From Topomyia yanbarensis (lineage: Eukaryota > Arthropoda > Insecta > Diptera > Culicidae): 64,000 nt of DNA. Shown here one piece after another: positions 1 to 10,854 of this stretch. The notes below the pieces were generated by a model. The model was not told the DNA's origin. It worked only from the letters and a program-made list of their open reading frames with translations, and did not search any database. Both the position numbers and the translations under genes were made by a program. The DNA lies in contig NC_080671.1 in NCBI RefSeq assembly GCF_030247195.1, positions 300,835,934 to 300,899,933 on the forward strand. Direction: 5' to 3'. Every line of letters begins with the position of its first letter. The first letter of the stretch is position 1.

Positions 1-309
1 GCAGCAAGCCACAGGTAGCCACATTTGTCTACCGAGGTGGTGGAAACGGAGAGAGCGCGCTTGTGGTGGTGATACCGACGAGCAGCTTAATCGGAGAGAG
101 TTTTGAAGTGTTGCAGGTAGGACTATTTCTCTACTGAAGAAGCAACGCGACGAAGAAGGACAGCAAGTGTCACATTGTCAAACAACGGGCACCGAGTTTA
201 CAACGTAACACATGAGGTGTGTTCTACCGGTGTCTTCGTCACCTAATAGATAGCAGATAACAGGTATATTTTTCATTCCTTTTTGTGATAGTTTTTCTTA
301 TTAGGTAAA
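1..309 (+). other. 5' leader (UTR/internal promoter region) of the I element
   Basis: This is non-coding sequence before ORF1. I-clade elements carry their internal promoter here. I see no TATA box and cannot find the element start, which may lie outside the window. Confidence 0.45.
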
Positions 310-1623
310 ATGGATGAAGAGATGGGAGAACGAGTAACAGACCCTCCCCCTAAGCCTTATGCTGAAAATGTAAATCCGACTAGAATTAAAATTTACCCAG
401 AGTCGTCAACGGGACCATGGATTGTATTCATTAGGCGTAAAGCAAAGGCGCTAAATATCATTCAAATTTCTAAAGATTTGACTTCGCGATTCTCGGATGT
501 AAAAGAGATCGTCAAAGTTAATAAAGATAAAATACGCATTGTCGTTGGTAGTTTCAAACAAGCCAATGCAATTGCTTCTTGCGAGCTTTTTACGCGTGAA
601 TATAGAGCGTATATTCCTTCAAAAGAAATTGAAATTGATGGGGTCATCACAGAATCGAGTTTGACTGTTGATGACTTAGTTAAGCATGGGGTTGGTCGTT
701 TCAAAGACACCATACTGAAAGACGTAAAAATACTTGAATGCAAGCAATTGCATTCAGTATCACACGAAGGAGATAAAAAAGTTTATCGACTGTCTGACTC
801 ATTTCGAGTGACTTTCGCTGGGTCTGCGCTGCCCAACTATGTCATTATCGATAAGATTCGTCTCCCTGTTCGCCTTTTTATCCCTCGTGTAATGAATTGC
901 CTTAATTGCAAACAGCTTGGCCACACAGCCACTTACTGTTCCAATAAGGCACGGTGTGGCAAATGTGGGGGTTGTCATCAAGAGGATACATGCAATGAAA
1001 ATTCAGAAAAATGCTTAATGTGCGGAGAAAACTCACATGAGCTCCCTGCATGCCCCATTTATAAATTGCGTGAGGATAAAATTAAACGATCCTTGAAGGA
1101 GAGGTCTAAGCGCTCCTATGCAGAAATGTTGAAAAATGCTACCCCTAAACCCATCTTCTTAGAAAACACTTACACATCTCTATTTTCGGAACAGTCTGAC
1201 TCTGACGGAGCGTGCGAAGGTACATCATTTGTTTTACCCGGAAATTCCAGAAAAAGAAAACAGTCTTCTTTTCCCAAGCTGCCAAGAAAGGGCCTTAAAA
1301 TTTCTCCACCAATAGATAAACTGCGCCCAAAACCGAAAAATTCCGATTCAAAACCGAAATCAATTCCGCCCGGTTTTGGCAACGTACAATCCAAACAGAA
1401 CACCATTACTGGAAATAATAAAATTTCGACTTCCTCTGAGCCTCAGCCGGGGGTAGGACTATTGAAATTTTCTGAAATTGTTGATTGGATTTTTAAAGCA
1501 TTCAATATTTCTGAACCACTAAAGAGTATACTTTCAGCTTTCCTCCCAATAATTAGAACATTTTTAGAGCAGTTGATTGCTCAATGGCCCATCCTCGCAG
1601 CGATTGTATCTTTCAATGGGTAA
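310..1623 (+). CDS. I-element ORF1: gag-like RNA-binding protein
   Basis: A 437-aa nucleic-acid-binding protein that would coat element RNA. From residue about 197 there is a CCHC knuckle (C197-x2-C200-x4-H205-x4-C210), followed by two more Cys/His clusters (CGKCGGCH and CLMCGENSH). Before them lies a region ending in the PRVMNCLNC signature found in I-clade ORF1 proteins. The C-terminal third is basic, proline- and serine-rich, and ends in a hydrophobic stretch. The ATG at 310 is the first in frame. The TAA stop (1621-1623) lies within a few bases of the ATG at 1616 that opens ORF2, suggesting translation by termination-reinitiation as proposed for other LINEs (inference). The reading frame is intact. 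Confidence 0.85.
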   Translation: MDEEMGERVTDPPPKPYAENVNPTRIKIYPESSTGPWIVFIRRKAKALNIIQISKDLTSRFSDVKEIVKVNKDKIRIVVGSFKQANAIASCELFTREYRAYIPSKEIEIDGVITESSLTVDDLVKHGVGRFKDTILKDVKILECKQLHSVSHEGDKKVYRLSDSFRVTFAGSALPNYVIIDKIRLPVRLFIPRVMNCLNCKQLGHTATYCSNKARCGKCGGCHQEDTCNENSEKCLMCGENSHELPACPIYKLREDKIKRSLKERSKRSYAEMLKNATPKPIFLENTYTSLFSEQSDSDGACEGTSFVLPGNSRKRKQSSFPKLPRKGLKISPPIDKLRPKPKNSDSKPKSIPPGFGNVQSKQNTITGNNKISTSSEPQPGVGLLKFSEIVDWIFKAFNISEPLKSILSAFLPIIRTFLEQLIAQWPILAAIVSFNG

Positions 1624-2395
1624 TTCACCTCCTCCAATGAAAGATTCCATCACTGTTTTACAGTGGAATTGCAGAAGTATCACACCTAAAATTGATTCCT
1701 TAAAAATTTTACTGCATAATTTAAAATGCGATGCTTTTGCTCTATGTGAAACATGGCTTACCTCAAACATTAATTTCAACTTAAATGATTTCAACATTAT
1801 TCGCCTAGACCGAGACACCCCGTATGGAGGAGTGCTTCTAGGAATTAAAAAGTGCTATTCTTTCTATAGAATTAACATCCCCTTGTTTGCGGGCATTGAG
1901 GCTGTAGCTGTCCAAACGAACATTAAAGGCAAAGACATGTCTATCGCTTCTATATATATACCTCCCAAAGTTCAAATTGGACAACGTCAAATTTTTGAGG
2001 TAGTGGAATCCATAGCTGCTCCGCGTCTGATACTGGGAGACTTCAACTCGCACGGTGTATTGTGGGGTTCCCTCTACAATGATAATCGATCCTCTTTGAT
2101 ATACAATGTTTGTGACGAATTTAATATGACAGTTTTAAATACTGGCGAAACAACACGCATCCCCAGACCTCCAGCACGTCCAAGTGCATTAGATCTATCT
2201 CTGTGCTCGACATCACTTCGGTTAGATTGCACGTGGAAGGTTGTACCTGATCCTCACGGTAGCGATCATTTGCCAATCGTTGTTTCAATTAACAGTGAAT
2301 TAGGCCTTACGAATTCAATCAATGTTCCTTATGACTTAACACGAAATATCGATTGGAAAACATACGAAACATTAATTTCCTACCGAAGAATATGA
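1616..2395 (+). CDS. I-element ORF2, N-terminal endonuclease part (frameshifted)
   Basis: This is the apurinic/apyrimidinic-like endonuclease that nicks the target DNA. Visible motifs are VLQWNCRS (Asn/metal site), ALCETWL (catalytic Glu), LGDFNSHG (Asp/Asn pair) and GSDHLPI (Asp-His dyad). The frame is open from 1577, but the ATG at 1616 overlaps the ORF1 stop and is the likelier start. The frame ends at a stop at 2393-2395. The following frame reads on without interruption from about 2379 with plausible linker sequence, so this is a single-base frameshift and not a separate gene. All catalytic motifs are present. Confidence 0.82.
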   Translation: MGNSPPPMKDSITVLQWNCRSITPKIDSLKILLHNLKCDAFALCETWLTSNINFNLNDFNIIRLDRDTPYGGVLLGIKKCYSFYRINIPLFAGIEAVAVQTNIKGKDMSIASIYIPPKVQIGQRQIFEVVESIAAPRLILGDFNSHGVLWGSLYNDNRSSLIYNVCDEFNMTVLNTGETTRIPRPPARPSALDLSLCSTSLRLDCTWKVVPDPHGSDHLPIVVSINSELGLTNSINVPYDLTRNIDWKTYETLISYRRI

Positions 2396-5276
2396 ATTCT
2401 TAGCGGGTTTAATTATTGAAGCAGCAGAACAAGCCCAAACGAAATGCAATCCTAGAATGACAATAAATAGACGGCCCCCTAATCCTTGGTGGGACAAAGA
2501 GTGCTCTGATGCATATGAAGCTAAACAAGTTGCCTACAAAGAAATTATGAAACAGAAAGGGGGTATACGTGAGAACTTTGAAAATTATTTCATTTTGCAA
2601 AACAAATTTGACAGTATACGTCGTGCCAAAAAATCTAGTTATTGGAGACACTTCGTTAATGGCTTGTCAAGAGAAACATCAATGAGTACTCTTTGGAACA
2701 CAGCCAGAAGAATGAGGAATCGAAACGTGACTAATGAAAGCGAAGATTTTTCGAATCGTTGGATATTTAATTTTGCCAAGAAAATTTGTCCCGATTCTGC
2801 TCCTGCGCAGAAAATCACTCGCGATGCTCCCACAAGTAACAATTTCATAGATTCGCCTTTGACAATGATGGAATTCTCAATTGCACTCCTCTCATGCAAC
2901 AATAATGCTCTGGGACTAGACAGAATTAAATTCAACTTGGTGAAGAATCTGCCTGACCTAGCAAAAAGACGCTTGTTGAATTTATTCAATAAGCTTCTTG
3001 AGCAGAACATTGTCCCGCACGACTGGAGACAAGTGAGAGTTATCGCTATTCCAAAACCGGGAAAACCAGCCTCCGATCATAACTCGTATCGACCGATTGC
3101 AATGCTATCCTGCATCAGGAAATTGTTGGAAAAAATTATCCTACGACGTCTCGACAATTGGGTTGAGGCGAACGGCTTGCTATCAGATACCCAGTTTGGT
3201 TTTCGGAGGGGAAAGGGAACGAATGATTGTCTGGCGCTACTTTCGTCAGAAATCCAACTCGCTTACGCAAAAAAAGAACAAATGGCGTCTGTGTTCTTAG
3301 ACATAAAAGGAGCATTCGACTCAGTCTCCATTGATGTTCTCTCGGAGAAGCTACATCAATGTGGTCTTTCACCAATATTAAATAATTATTTATACAATTT
3401 ATTGTCAGAAAAGCACATGCATTTTTCATATGGCGATTTGGCGACACTCAGAATAAGTTACATGGGCCTCCCACAAGGTTCTTGTTTAAGCCCCCTTCTC
3501 TACAATTTTTACGTGAATGATATTGATAATTGTATTGTCAGCCCATGCACTCTAAGACAACTTGCAGATGATGGCGTGGTTTCTGTTACAGGACCAAAAG
3601 CCTTAAATTTACAACAACCACTGCAAGATAGTTTGGATAATTTATCAAGTTGGGCTTTGAAGTTAGGCATCGATTTCTCTACGGAGAAAACAGAGTTGGT
3701 TGTTTTTTCAAGGAAGCGTGATCCAGCTCAGCTTCAGCTTCAGTTGGTTGGTAGAACGATAGCCCAAGTCCTGACTTTTAAATACCTTGGAATTTGGTTC
3801 GATTCTAAAGGCACATGGGGAGGCCACATTAGGTATCTAATAACGAAATGCCAACAAAGGATAAATTTTCTGCGAACAATAACTGGATCATGGTGGGGTT
3901 CTCATCCAAGTGACATGATAAGATTGTATCAAACAACAATACTTTCAGTAATGGAATATGGGTGCATCTGTTTCCGTTCAGCTGCGAACACTCACATTAT
4001 TAAACTGGAACGGATACAGTATCGCTGTTTACGAATTGCCTTAGGTTGCATGCAGTCGACCCATACGATGAGTCTTGAAGTACTAGCGGGAGTTCTTCCT
4101 TTAAAAGACCGATTCTGGGATCTCTCTTCTCGTTTACTTATCCGATGTGAGGTTATGAACCCACTGGTAATTGAAAATTTTGAAAGACTTGTCGAGCTTC
4201 AACCCCAAACCAGATTCATGACAGTGTATTTCAATCACATGTCACAAGAAATAACGCCTGCTAGGTATGTTCCCACATACGTCAATATACTAGATATTCC
4301 TGAATCCACTTTATTCTTCGACACGTCCATGCAAGCAGAGATTCGTGGAATTCCGGATCATCTACGCTCGCGGGAGATCCCTAAAATATTCACAAGTAAA
4401 TATCAACACATAGACTGCCTTAAAATGTTTTACACTGATGGGTCACAAATCAGTGAGGCCACTGGTTTCGGTATTTTCAACAATAATTTTTCAATTTCTC
4501 TCAAACTTGCAGAACCCGCCTCTGTTTATATAGCGGAACTAGCAGCAGTTCACTATAGTTTTCAAATAATTAATACTTTACCCCCGAACCATTACTTTAT
4601 CCTCACTGATAGTCTCAGCACAATTGCAGCTCTACGCTCAAAGAGGATTGATAATCACGATCCATTCTTTTTGGGGAAGATACGAGAATCTCTGAGTAAC
4701 CTGACAAGAAAATGTTATAAATTTACCCTAGTGTGGCTCCCCGCCCATTGCTCTATTGCGGGCAATGAGAAAGCTGATAATTTAGCCAAGATTGGTGCAC
4801 TAGATGGTGAAATATATGAAAGACCCATCGCTTACAATGAATTTTATAGCGCTTCTCGACAGAGGACACTTGCTAGTTGGCAAACATCTTGGGACAATGG
4901 AGATATGGGACGATGGCTACACTCAATTATCCCTAAAGTATCAACGAAGGCATGGTTCAAAGGATTGGATGTAAGTCGGGACTTCATCCGTGTGATGTCT
5001 AGGCTCATGTCCAATCATTATACTTTAGATGCGCATCTCCGTCGTATTGGGCTCGCTGAGGGTAATCATTGTGCTTGTGGAGAAGGTTACCATGACATTG
5101 AGCATGTTGTTTGGTCCTGCACTGAATATCGTGAAGCCAGATCACAATTAGTAGATTCTTTACAAGTCCGAGGAAGACCAATCCATGTTCCTGTTAGAGA
5201 CATCCTGGCATATCGCGATCCTCTATACATGGAACTTATCTATCATTTTCTAAAAACAGCGTCTGTCAAAATTTAA
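2379..5276 (+). CDS. I-element ORF2, reverse transcriptase and RNase H part
   Basis: This continues ORF2 after the frameshift near 2380. Reverse transcriptase blocks are visible in order: YRPIAMLSC, GFRRGKGTND, FLDIKGAFDSV (domain A Asp), GLPQGSCLSPLLYN (domain B) and LADDGVVSV (domain C; the usual Tyr/Phe before ADD is Leu here). The RNase H domain follows with FYTDGSQ, AELAAVHY, ILTDSLS and GNEKADNLAK, giving the Asp-Glu-Asp-Asp set. Near the C terminus CACGEGYHDIEH...C forms the usual cysteine-histidine motif of LINE ORF2 proteins. No internal stops occur. The nearest ATG is at 2457, but that is not a natural start, because the upstream residues belong to the same protein. Confidence 0.87.
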   Translation, partial: PTEEYEFLAGLIIEAAEQAQTKCNPRMTINRRPPNPWWDKECSDAYEAKQVAYKEIMKQKGGIRENFENYFILQNKFDSIRRAKKSSYWRHFVNGLSRETSMSTLWNTARRMRNRNVTNESEDFSNRWIFNFAKKICPDSAPAQKITRDAPTSNNFIDSPLTMMEFSIALLSCNNNALGLDRIKFNLVKNLPDLAKRRLLNLFNKLLEQNIVPHDWRQVRVIAIPKPGKPASDHNSYRPIAMLSCIRKLLEKIILRRLDNWVEANGLLSDTQFGFRRGKGTNDCLALLSSEIQLAYAKKEQMASVFLDIKGAFDSVSIDVLSEKLHQCGLSPILNNYLYNLLSEKHMHFSYGDLATLRISYMGLPQGSCLSPLLYNFYVNDIDNCIVSPCTLRQLADDGVVSVTGPKALNLQQPLQDSLDNLSSWALKLGIDFSTEKTELVVFSRKRDPAQLQLQLVGRTIAQVLTFKYLGIWFDSKGTWGGHIRYLITKCQQRINFLRTITGSWWGSHPSDMIRLYQTTILSVMEYGCICFRSAANTHIIKLERIQYRCLRIALGCMQSTHTMSLEVLAGVLPLKDRFWDLSSRLLIRCEVMNPLVIENFERLVELQPQTRFMTVYFNHMSQEITPARYVPTYVNILDIPESTLFFDTSMQAEIRGIPDHLRSREIPKIFTSKYQHIDCLKMFYTDGSQISEATGFGIFNNNFSISLKLAEPASVYIAELAAVHYSFQIINTLPPNHYFILTDSLSTIAALRSKRIDNHDPFFLGKIRESLSNLTRKCYKFTLVWLPAHCSIAGNEKADNLAKIGALDGEIYERPIAYNEFYSASRQRTLASWQTSWDNGDMGRWLHSIIPKVSTKAWFKGLDVSRDFIRVMSRLMSNHYTLDAHLRRIGLAEGNHCACGEGYHDIEHVVWSCTEYREARSQLVDSLQVRGRPIHVPVRDILAYRDPLYMELIYHFLKTASVKI

Positions 5277-5588
5277 TTAAATTCGTCTCCTCATACTCTC
5301 ATCCAAGGCTAATCATTCACCAATTAAAGTGTCCTAGAATATTTAGTTTTTAAATTTAGACAATAACAGAAAAAAGTAAATAAATACACCCGAAAATACT
5401 AGATCAGTATGAAATACAACAATGTAAGGAAAAAGGCAAACAATAAAGTGATTTCAGTGTTAGTTTTAGACAAAGTACTAGTATAGTTAAAATTAGTCTT
5501 AAGGATTTTTGTAACGTGCTATGTAAAAAAAAGAAACTGGCGTAAAAAGCTTTTGCAAATGCCGTGTCAAATAAACGTATGGAAAAAA
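5277..5588 (+). other. I-element 3' UTR with poly(A) signal and A-run
   Basis: AT-rich non-coding tail after ORF2. An AATAAA lies near 5571, followed about 10 bases later by seven A residues, which fits a retrotransposed 3' end. The copy at 10490-10802 has eight A residues in the same place. Confidence 0.6.
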
Positions 5589-5640
5589 AGTCAATCCCTC
5601 GTTCAGTGCATAAAGCAAACGCCTATCAATATATTTTTTT

Positions 5641-7157
5641 CGAGAGTTGTCCTACTGAAGCTGTAGAGCTAGGTTCTCGGAAGGGCTCCCCGTCAGAATC
5701 ACATACTACAATTTGCAGACAAGACAGGCAATGTCGCCCAATAAAACACTGCAATAGGCCAATTGTAGCGGGCCGTGATCTGAATGTGATATTCATTGTA
5801 CGGTTCAGGCATGTGCGGGCGTAGGGACTCGCGATCGCGTGTATCATCGCGAAGGGCTCGAACATTTGTACGTTAACGTGCTCGATCGCGTTTGTATGTC
5901 GCGTGTGCTAACGTGTATGAACTTCGCGTGTATAAATTCTATTTCATAACCGTGCGGCTTTCGCGTATTCGCGTGTGTTCTAGAATGATCGCGCGCGGAC
6001 CGTGAATCTGATACTTAATTTTTTATGAGCGGTTCAGATTCCAGAAGAAAGTGGGTTCTTACATAGCATTAGAATTCCCATTCATGTCGCCGTAGAACGC
6101 GTGGTTTAGTAGATATGAGCTTTATTTTTTTTGGATTGGTCCAACTGAATGTATGGACCTAAATTGCTAGAATGAAGGCTAAAGATTTCCGGACGTGACC
6201 GATTCATGATCGCGCGCGTTTGCGGGTTCGCGTTTGAGACCGCGTTTGTAACTTCGTAAGTACTAAAACGTTCAGACAATTGCCGGAGTGTTATCAAGTT
6301 TACACGATCGCTGGCATAGGTGTGCGTAGATGATCGCGAAGGGCTAAAGCGTTCGTATGTTGACGTGTTTGTCGCGTGTGCTCGCGTGTATGTGACTTCG
6401 CGTGTATAAATTCGATTTTGAAACCCTGCGGCCATTCATATATTCACGGACCGTCATTCTGATCTTTAGCTTTCGGTGTACGGATCACATTCTGACAGGG
6501 AGACAGTTACCCCATATCACTAGAGTTTCCGGTCATGTCGCCATGGAACGTTTTGTCTAGTGGATATGGGAGTTATTTTTCAATTTTATTATTTTTTTAT
6601 TAATTAACAAGGACCTAGATTGTTGGTACCGAGGATAGAGTCTTCCGGACGATCCCGATTCATGATGGCGCGTGCGCGGGAGTTTGTAGGTTGACACTTG
6701 AGATCGTGATGCTGATGTTTAGGAGTGCTGAGATTTTCACCTTATCACCGGGGTGTAATCATGTTTGCGAGTTCGTGGGCATAGGTTGCTTGGAAAATCG
6801 CGAGGGGCTCTAACGTTTGTGCGCTGACGTGATTTTGTAACGTGTGTTCTTGAATGGTCGCGCGAACCGTGAGTCTGATATTAAATTTTCGGCGCGCGGT
6901 TAGAATTCTGGCAGAGAGTGGGATCGTTTATATCGGTAGGGTTCCAGGTCATGTCGCCATGAGACGTGTTGTCTAATAGGTATGGGCGTATTTTCTTAAT
7001 TGGTCCAGCTGAAGGCATGGACTTAGGCTCCTAGGATCAAGAATAGACTTCCGGACGTGATCGATTCGCAATCGCGTGCGCGAGGGCATTTTTGTAGGTT
7101 CCCGCTTGAGACCGCGTTTGATAATGTGTGAGTGTTAAGACGTTCACTATCACCATC
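5641..7157 (+). repeat. R1 repeat: CpG-rich satellite-like block, plus orientation
   Basis: A head segment (5641-5830) is followed by about three imperfect units of 420-450 bp. Landmarks are the motif CATGTCGCC at 6083, 6533 and 6951, then GGACCTAG, TCCGGACG, and many TCGCG words. Units are diverged from each other, with indels. Related sequence occurs in reverse orientation at 26990-33538. No protein is encoded; the short open frames are shared by chance between copies. The family cannot be named from sequence alone. Confidence 0.7.
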
Positions 7158-7454
7158 TTTGCTGACCCAGCTGAAGGCGGCTGTAGAATGGCAGTATATA
7201 ACTCAAAAAGAAGAAATAAAGGACAATATATAAGAGACATAATAGATTAGATAGGTACAAGATACAGCTGAATTTATGATCATCACATGAAAGACATACA
7301 TTAGTACTTCAAACTCTACCAATACTTGAACAGCCAACCACCACACATAACAGATCCTTTCTTTTTTTATGTCGCTAGCCGTGTACACTAGTACCAAAAA
7401 CTACAATTATTACAACACAACACAACTAATAGGGTTCTACTGTTATTTTTTTAA
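7158..7454. other. No gene seen; low-complexity intergenic sequence
   Basis: AT-rich sequence between R1 and a MITE fragment. Open frames here have no recognisable protein character. The same stretch is duplicated at 12371-12667. Confidence 0.5.
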
Positions 7455-7570
7455 GGTTGGACAGAGAATGCGCAAAACTCGCAAACGTAAAAAGCAGCTC
7501 CCCTCCACACCACATGCCAGATCCCCACAAAAATCAATTAGCGCATGTAGAATGTTGTTACAGTACTGCT
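7455..7570. mobile_element. piggyBac-like MITE fragment (one end missing)
   Basis: Preceded by TTAA (7451-7454), it starts GGTTGGACAGAGAATG, matching the left end of the complete element at 53397-53532, and follows it to GTTACAGTACTGC. The right inverted repeat is absent and unrelated sequence follows. TTAA targets are characteristic of piggyBac-type transposons. Confidence 0.55.
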
Positions 7571-8099
7571 GACCGACTCCCATGAAGACCCGACACACGG
7601 TGCGGAAAAAGCCGCCTCCCCCGTCCGCGAATTCCACCACCTCTCCGTCCAACCCCAATGTGCCTGTGCACGTTGACGAGGTCCACCGATAAATCGACAC
7701 ACAATGACTTCCACTGCGAGCCGTGCCCACAAAGACTGCCGTTAAGCTGTTGAACAATGTCTGCAAACACAGCCCACAGAAAAATTCAATCCACGGCGAC
7801 CCGCCAATCGGCCACGCCAGTGCGCACAGACCCTTAGCTGACTGTTGGTTTGGGCTGGTGCAGAGTAGAGGTGTGCGCCGATGCATTTTTAATCGGCGGC
7901 GGCGTAAGCGACATTTTTGGCTGGCGTTGGCGGCGTCACGCCGTTGGACCCTATCGGCGGCGGCGCGCCGGCGTGTGCTAACTAAAAAAATTCTTAACAG
8001 TACAATTCCTTTCCCAAATTTTCGGTTGCTATTGTAACATACAAACAAACGTTACAGTTTGAAGAAAATCTAAAAAATAATCGCCCACGATGTACTAGC
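7571..8099. other. No gene seen; GC-rich stretch with CGG/CGGCG runs
   Basis: The 7860-7980 part is rich in GGCGGCGGCG-type words and their complements, so it can fold on itself. Long open frames cross it on both strands but show no family features and run through the repeat, so I do not call a gene. Duplicated at 12783-13326. Confidence 0.45.
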
Positions 8100-8370
8100 G
8101 ACATCTATTGAACACATTGCACAAAATGTAATTCTCGCAACCATATCAATTTTTTTTTCAACTGATGCTCCAATAGTGACCACCGTGCTTGCCAAATGCA
8201 AGATAATAAATGAAAGGTGGAACTATTTTTACAGTTGTAAAATTTGAAGAACGAAATAGAAAAATTGGCGATGTCGCATACTACGACTTTGCATGAAATA
8301 ATGCAATATATACGCGAACGGAGGTCTTAGTGGAATGTACGTAATGTTTCAAAGATTTTCTTCCACTATG
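8100..8370 (-). mobile_element. Penelope-like element 3' tail fragment
   Basis: These 271 bp match 13327-13597, the outer part of the PLE inverted repeat. The fragment is cut at 8370 by the tandem duplication junction. Non-coding. Confidence 0.65.
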
Positions 8371-10489
8371 TTGGGTTGAGGCGAACGGCTTGCTATCAGA
8401 TACCCAGTTTGGTTTTCGGAGGGGAAAGGGAACGAATGATTGTCTGGCGCTACTTTCGTCAGAAATCCAACTCGCTTACGCAAAAAAAGAACAAATGGCG
8501 TCTGTGTTCTTAGACATAAAAGGAGCATTCGACTCAGTCTCCATTGATGTTCTCTCGGAGAAGCTACATCAATGTGGTCTTTCACCAATATTAAATAATT
8601 ATTTATACAATTTATTGTCAGAAAAGCACATGCATTTTTCATATGGCGATTTGGCGACACTCAGAATAAGTTACATGGGCCTCCCACAAGGTTCTTGTTT
8701 AAGCCCCCTTCTCTACAATTTTTACGTGAATGATATTGATAATTGTATTGTCAGCCCATGCACTCTAAGACAACTTGCAGATGATGGCGTGGTTTCTGTT
8801 ACAGGACCAAAAGCCTTAAATTTACAACAACCACTGCAAGATAGTTTGGATAATTTATCAAGTTGGGCTTTGAAGTTAGGCATCGATTTCTCTACGGAGA
8901 AAACAGAGTTGGTTGTTTTTTCAAGGAAGCGTGATCCAGCTCAGCTTCAGCTTCAGTTGGTTGGTAGAACGATAGCCCAAGTCCTGACTTTTAAATACCT
9001 TGGAATTTGGTTCGATTCTAAAGGCACATGGGGAGGCCACATTAGGTATCTAATAACGAAATGCCAACAAAGGATAAATTTTCTGCGAACAATAACTGGA
9101 TCATGGTGGGGTTCTCATCCAAGTGACATGATAAGATTGTATCAAACAACAATACTTTCAGTAATGGAATATGGGTGCATCTGTTTCCGTTCAGCTGCGA
9201 ACACTCACATTATTAAACTGGAACGGATACAGTATCGCTGTTTACGAATTGCCTTAGGTTGCATGCAGTCGACCCATACGATGAGTCTTGAAGTACTAGC
9301 GGGAGTTCTTCCTTTAAAAGACCGATTCTGGGATCTCTCTTCTCGTTTACTTATCCGATGTGAGGTTATGAACCCACTGGTAATTGAAAATTTTGAAAGA
9401 CTTGTCGAGCTTCAACCCCAAACCAGATTCATGACAGTGTATTTCAATCACATGTCACAAGAAATAACGCCTGCTAGGTATGTTCCCACATACGTCAATA
9501 TACTAGATATTCCTGAATCCACTTTATTCTTCGACACGTCCATGCAAGCAGAGATTCGTGGAATTCCGGATCATCTACGCTCGCGGGAGATCCCTAAAAT
9601 ATTCACAAGTAAATATCAACACATAGACTGCCTTAAAATGTTTTACACTGATGGGTCACAAATCAGTGAGGCCACTGGTTTCGGTATTTTCAACAATAAT
9701 TTTTCAATTTCTCTCAAACTTGCAGAACCCGCCTCTGTTTATATAGCGGAACTAGCAGCAGTTCACTATAGTTTTCAAATAATTAATACTTTACCCCCGA
9801 ACCATTACTTTATCCTCACTGATAGTCTCAGCACAATTGCAGCTCTACGCTCAAAGAGGATTGATAATCACGATCCATTCTTTTTGGGGAAGATACGAGA
9901 ATCTCTGAGTAACCTGACAAGAAAATGTTATAAATTTACCCTAGTGTGGCTCCCCGCCCATTGCTCTATTGCGGGCAATGAGAAAGCTGATAATTTAGCC
10001 AAGATTGGTGCACTAGATGGTGAAATATATGAAAGACCCATCGCTTACAATGAATTTTATAGCGCTTCTCGACAGAGGACACTTGCTAGTTGGCAAACAT
10101 CTTGGGACAATGGAGATATGGGACGATGGCTACACTCAATTATCCCTAAAGTATCAACGAAGGCATGGTTCAAAGGATTGGATGTAAGTCGGGACTTCAT
10201 CCGTGTGATGTCTAGGCTCATGTCCAATCATTATACTTTAGATGCGCATCTCCGTCGTATTGGGCTCGCTGAGGGTAATCATTGTGCTTGTGGAGAAGGT
10301 TACCATGACATTGAGCATGTTGTTTGGTCCTGCACTGAATATTGTGAAGCCAGATCACAATTAGTAGATTCTTTACAAGTCCGAGGAAGACCAATCCATG
10401 TTCCTGTTAGAGACATCCTGGCATATCGCGATCCTCTATACATGGAACTTATCTATCATTTTCTAAAAACAGCGTCTGTCAAAATTTAA
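8371..10489 (+). pseudogene. I-element ORF2 fragment (RT middle to RNase H), duplicated
   Basis: This is the second copy of the ORF2 C-terminal part, beginning abruptly in the RT domain just before GLLSDTQFGFRRG. It has no start codon and lacks the endonuclease and the N-terminal RT blocks. The open frame is 699 aa, with domains A, B and C and RNase H motifs as in the first copy. One visible amino-acid change is Arg to Cys in the CTEY(R/C)EARS segment near 10344. It arose by DNA duplication and not by a separate insertion, because the repeat continues far past the I-element tail. Confidence 0.88.
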
Positions 10490-10802
10490 TTAAATTCGTC
10501 TCCTCATACTCTCATCCAAGGCTAATCATTCACCAATTAAAGTGTCCTAGAATATTTAGTTTTTAAATTTAGACAATAACAGAAAAAAGTAAATAAATAC
10601 ACCCGAAAATACTAGATCAGTATGAAATACAACAATGTAAGGAAAAAGGCAAACAATAAAGTGATTTCAGTGTTAGTTTTAGACAAAGTACTAGTATAGT
10701 TAAAATTAGTCTTAAGGATTTTTGTAACGTGCTATGTAAAAAAAAGAAACTGGCGTAAAAAGCTTTTGCAAATGCCGTGTCAAATAAACGTATGGAAAAA
10801 AA
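10490..10802 (+). other. I-element 3' UTR, duplicated copy
   Basis: Same sequence as 5277-5588, with one extra A in the terminal A-run. Confidence 0.6.
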
Positions 10803-10854
10803 AGTCAATCCCTCGTTCAGTGCATAAAGCAAACGCCTATCAATATATTTTTTT

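Larger units (their letters stand above)
1..5588 (+). mobile_element. I-clade non-LTR retrotransposon, near full length
   Basis: This is a LINE-type element that copies itself by target-primed reverse transcription. The order seen is 5' leader, ORF1 with zinc knuckles, ORF2 with apurinic-type endonuclease, reverse transcriptase and RNase H, then a 3' UTR with AATAAA near 5571 and a short A-run ending near 5588. RNase H in ORF2 together with three cysteine knuckles in ORF1 is typical of the I clade. The 5' boundary is not visible because the element reaches the window edge. ORF2 has one frameshift, so this copy is probably immobile although nearly intact. A second, 5'-truncated copy of its 3' half lies at 8371-10802. 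Confidence 0.88.
3158..8370. repeat. Tandem segmental duplication, copy 1 (5213 bp)
   Basis: This unit starts inside the I-element RT and ends inside the minus-strand PLE tail. It is followed directly by copy 2. Neither breakpoint matches an element boundary, so duplication happened after both elements were in place. Only a 2-base microhomology (TT) is visible at the junction near 8370. Differences from copy 2 that I noticed: the A-run near 5582, one base change near 5130, a small indel near 6708, base changes near 7112 and 7326, and a 14-bp insertion in copy 2 near 13252. Confidence 0.9.

Noticed and set aside
3136..3447. 103-aa minus-strand open frame antisense to the RT (repeated at 8349-8660)
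   Set aside because: It is a shadow of the reverse-transcriptase coding strand and changes exactly with the duplication.
7443..8048. 201-aa minus-strand open frame (also 12656-13315, 219 aa)
   Set aside because: It runs through a MITE fragment and a CGG-rich spacer, has no family features, and overlaps other long frames on both strands that reflect base composition.
8100..8370. Hammerhead ribozyme in the PLE tail, as found in some Penelope-like elements
   Set aside because: A CTGATG is present near 8161, but the full CTGATGA...GAAA core with flanking helices is not.
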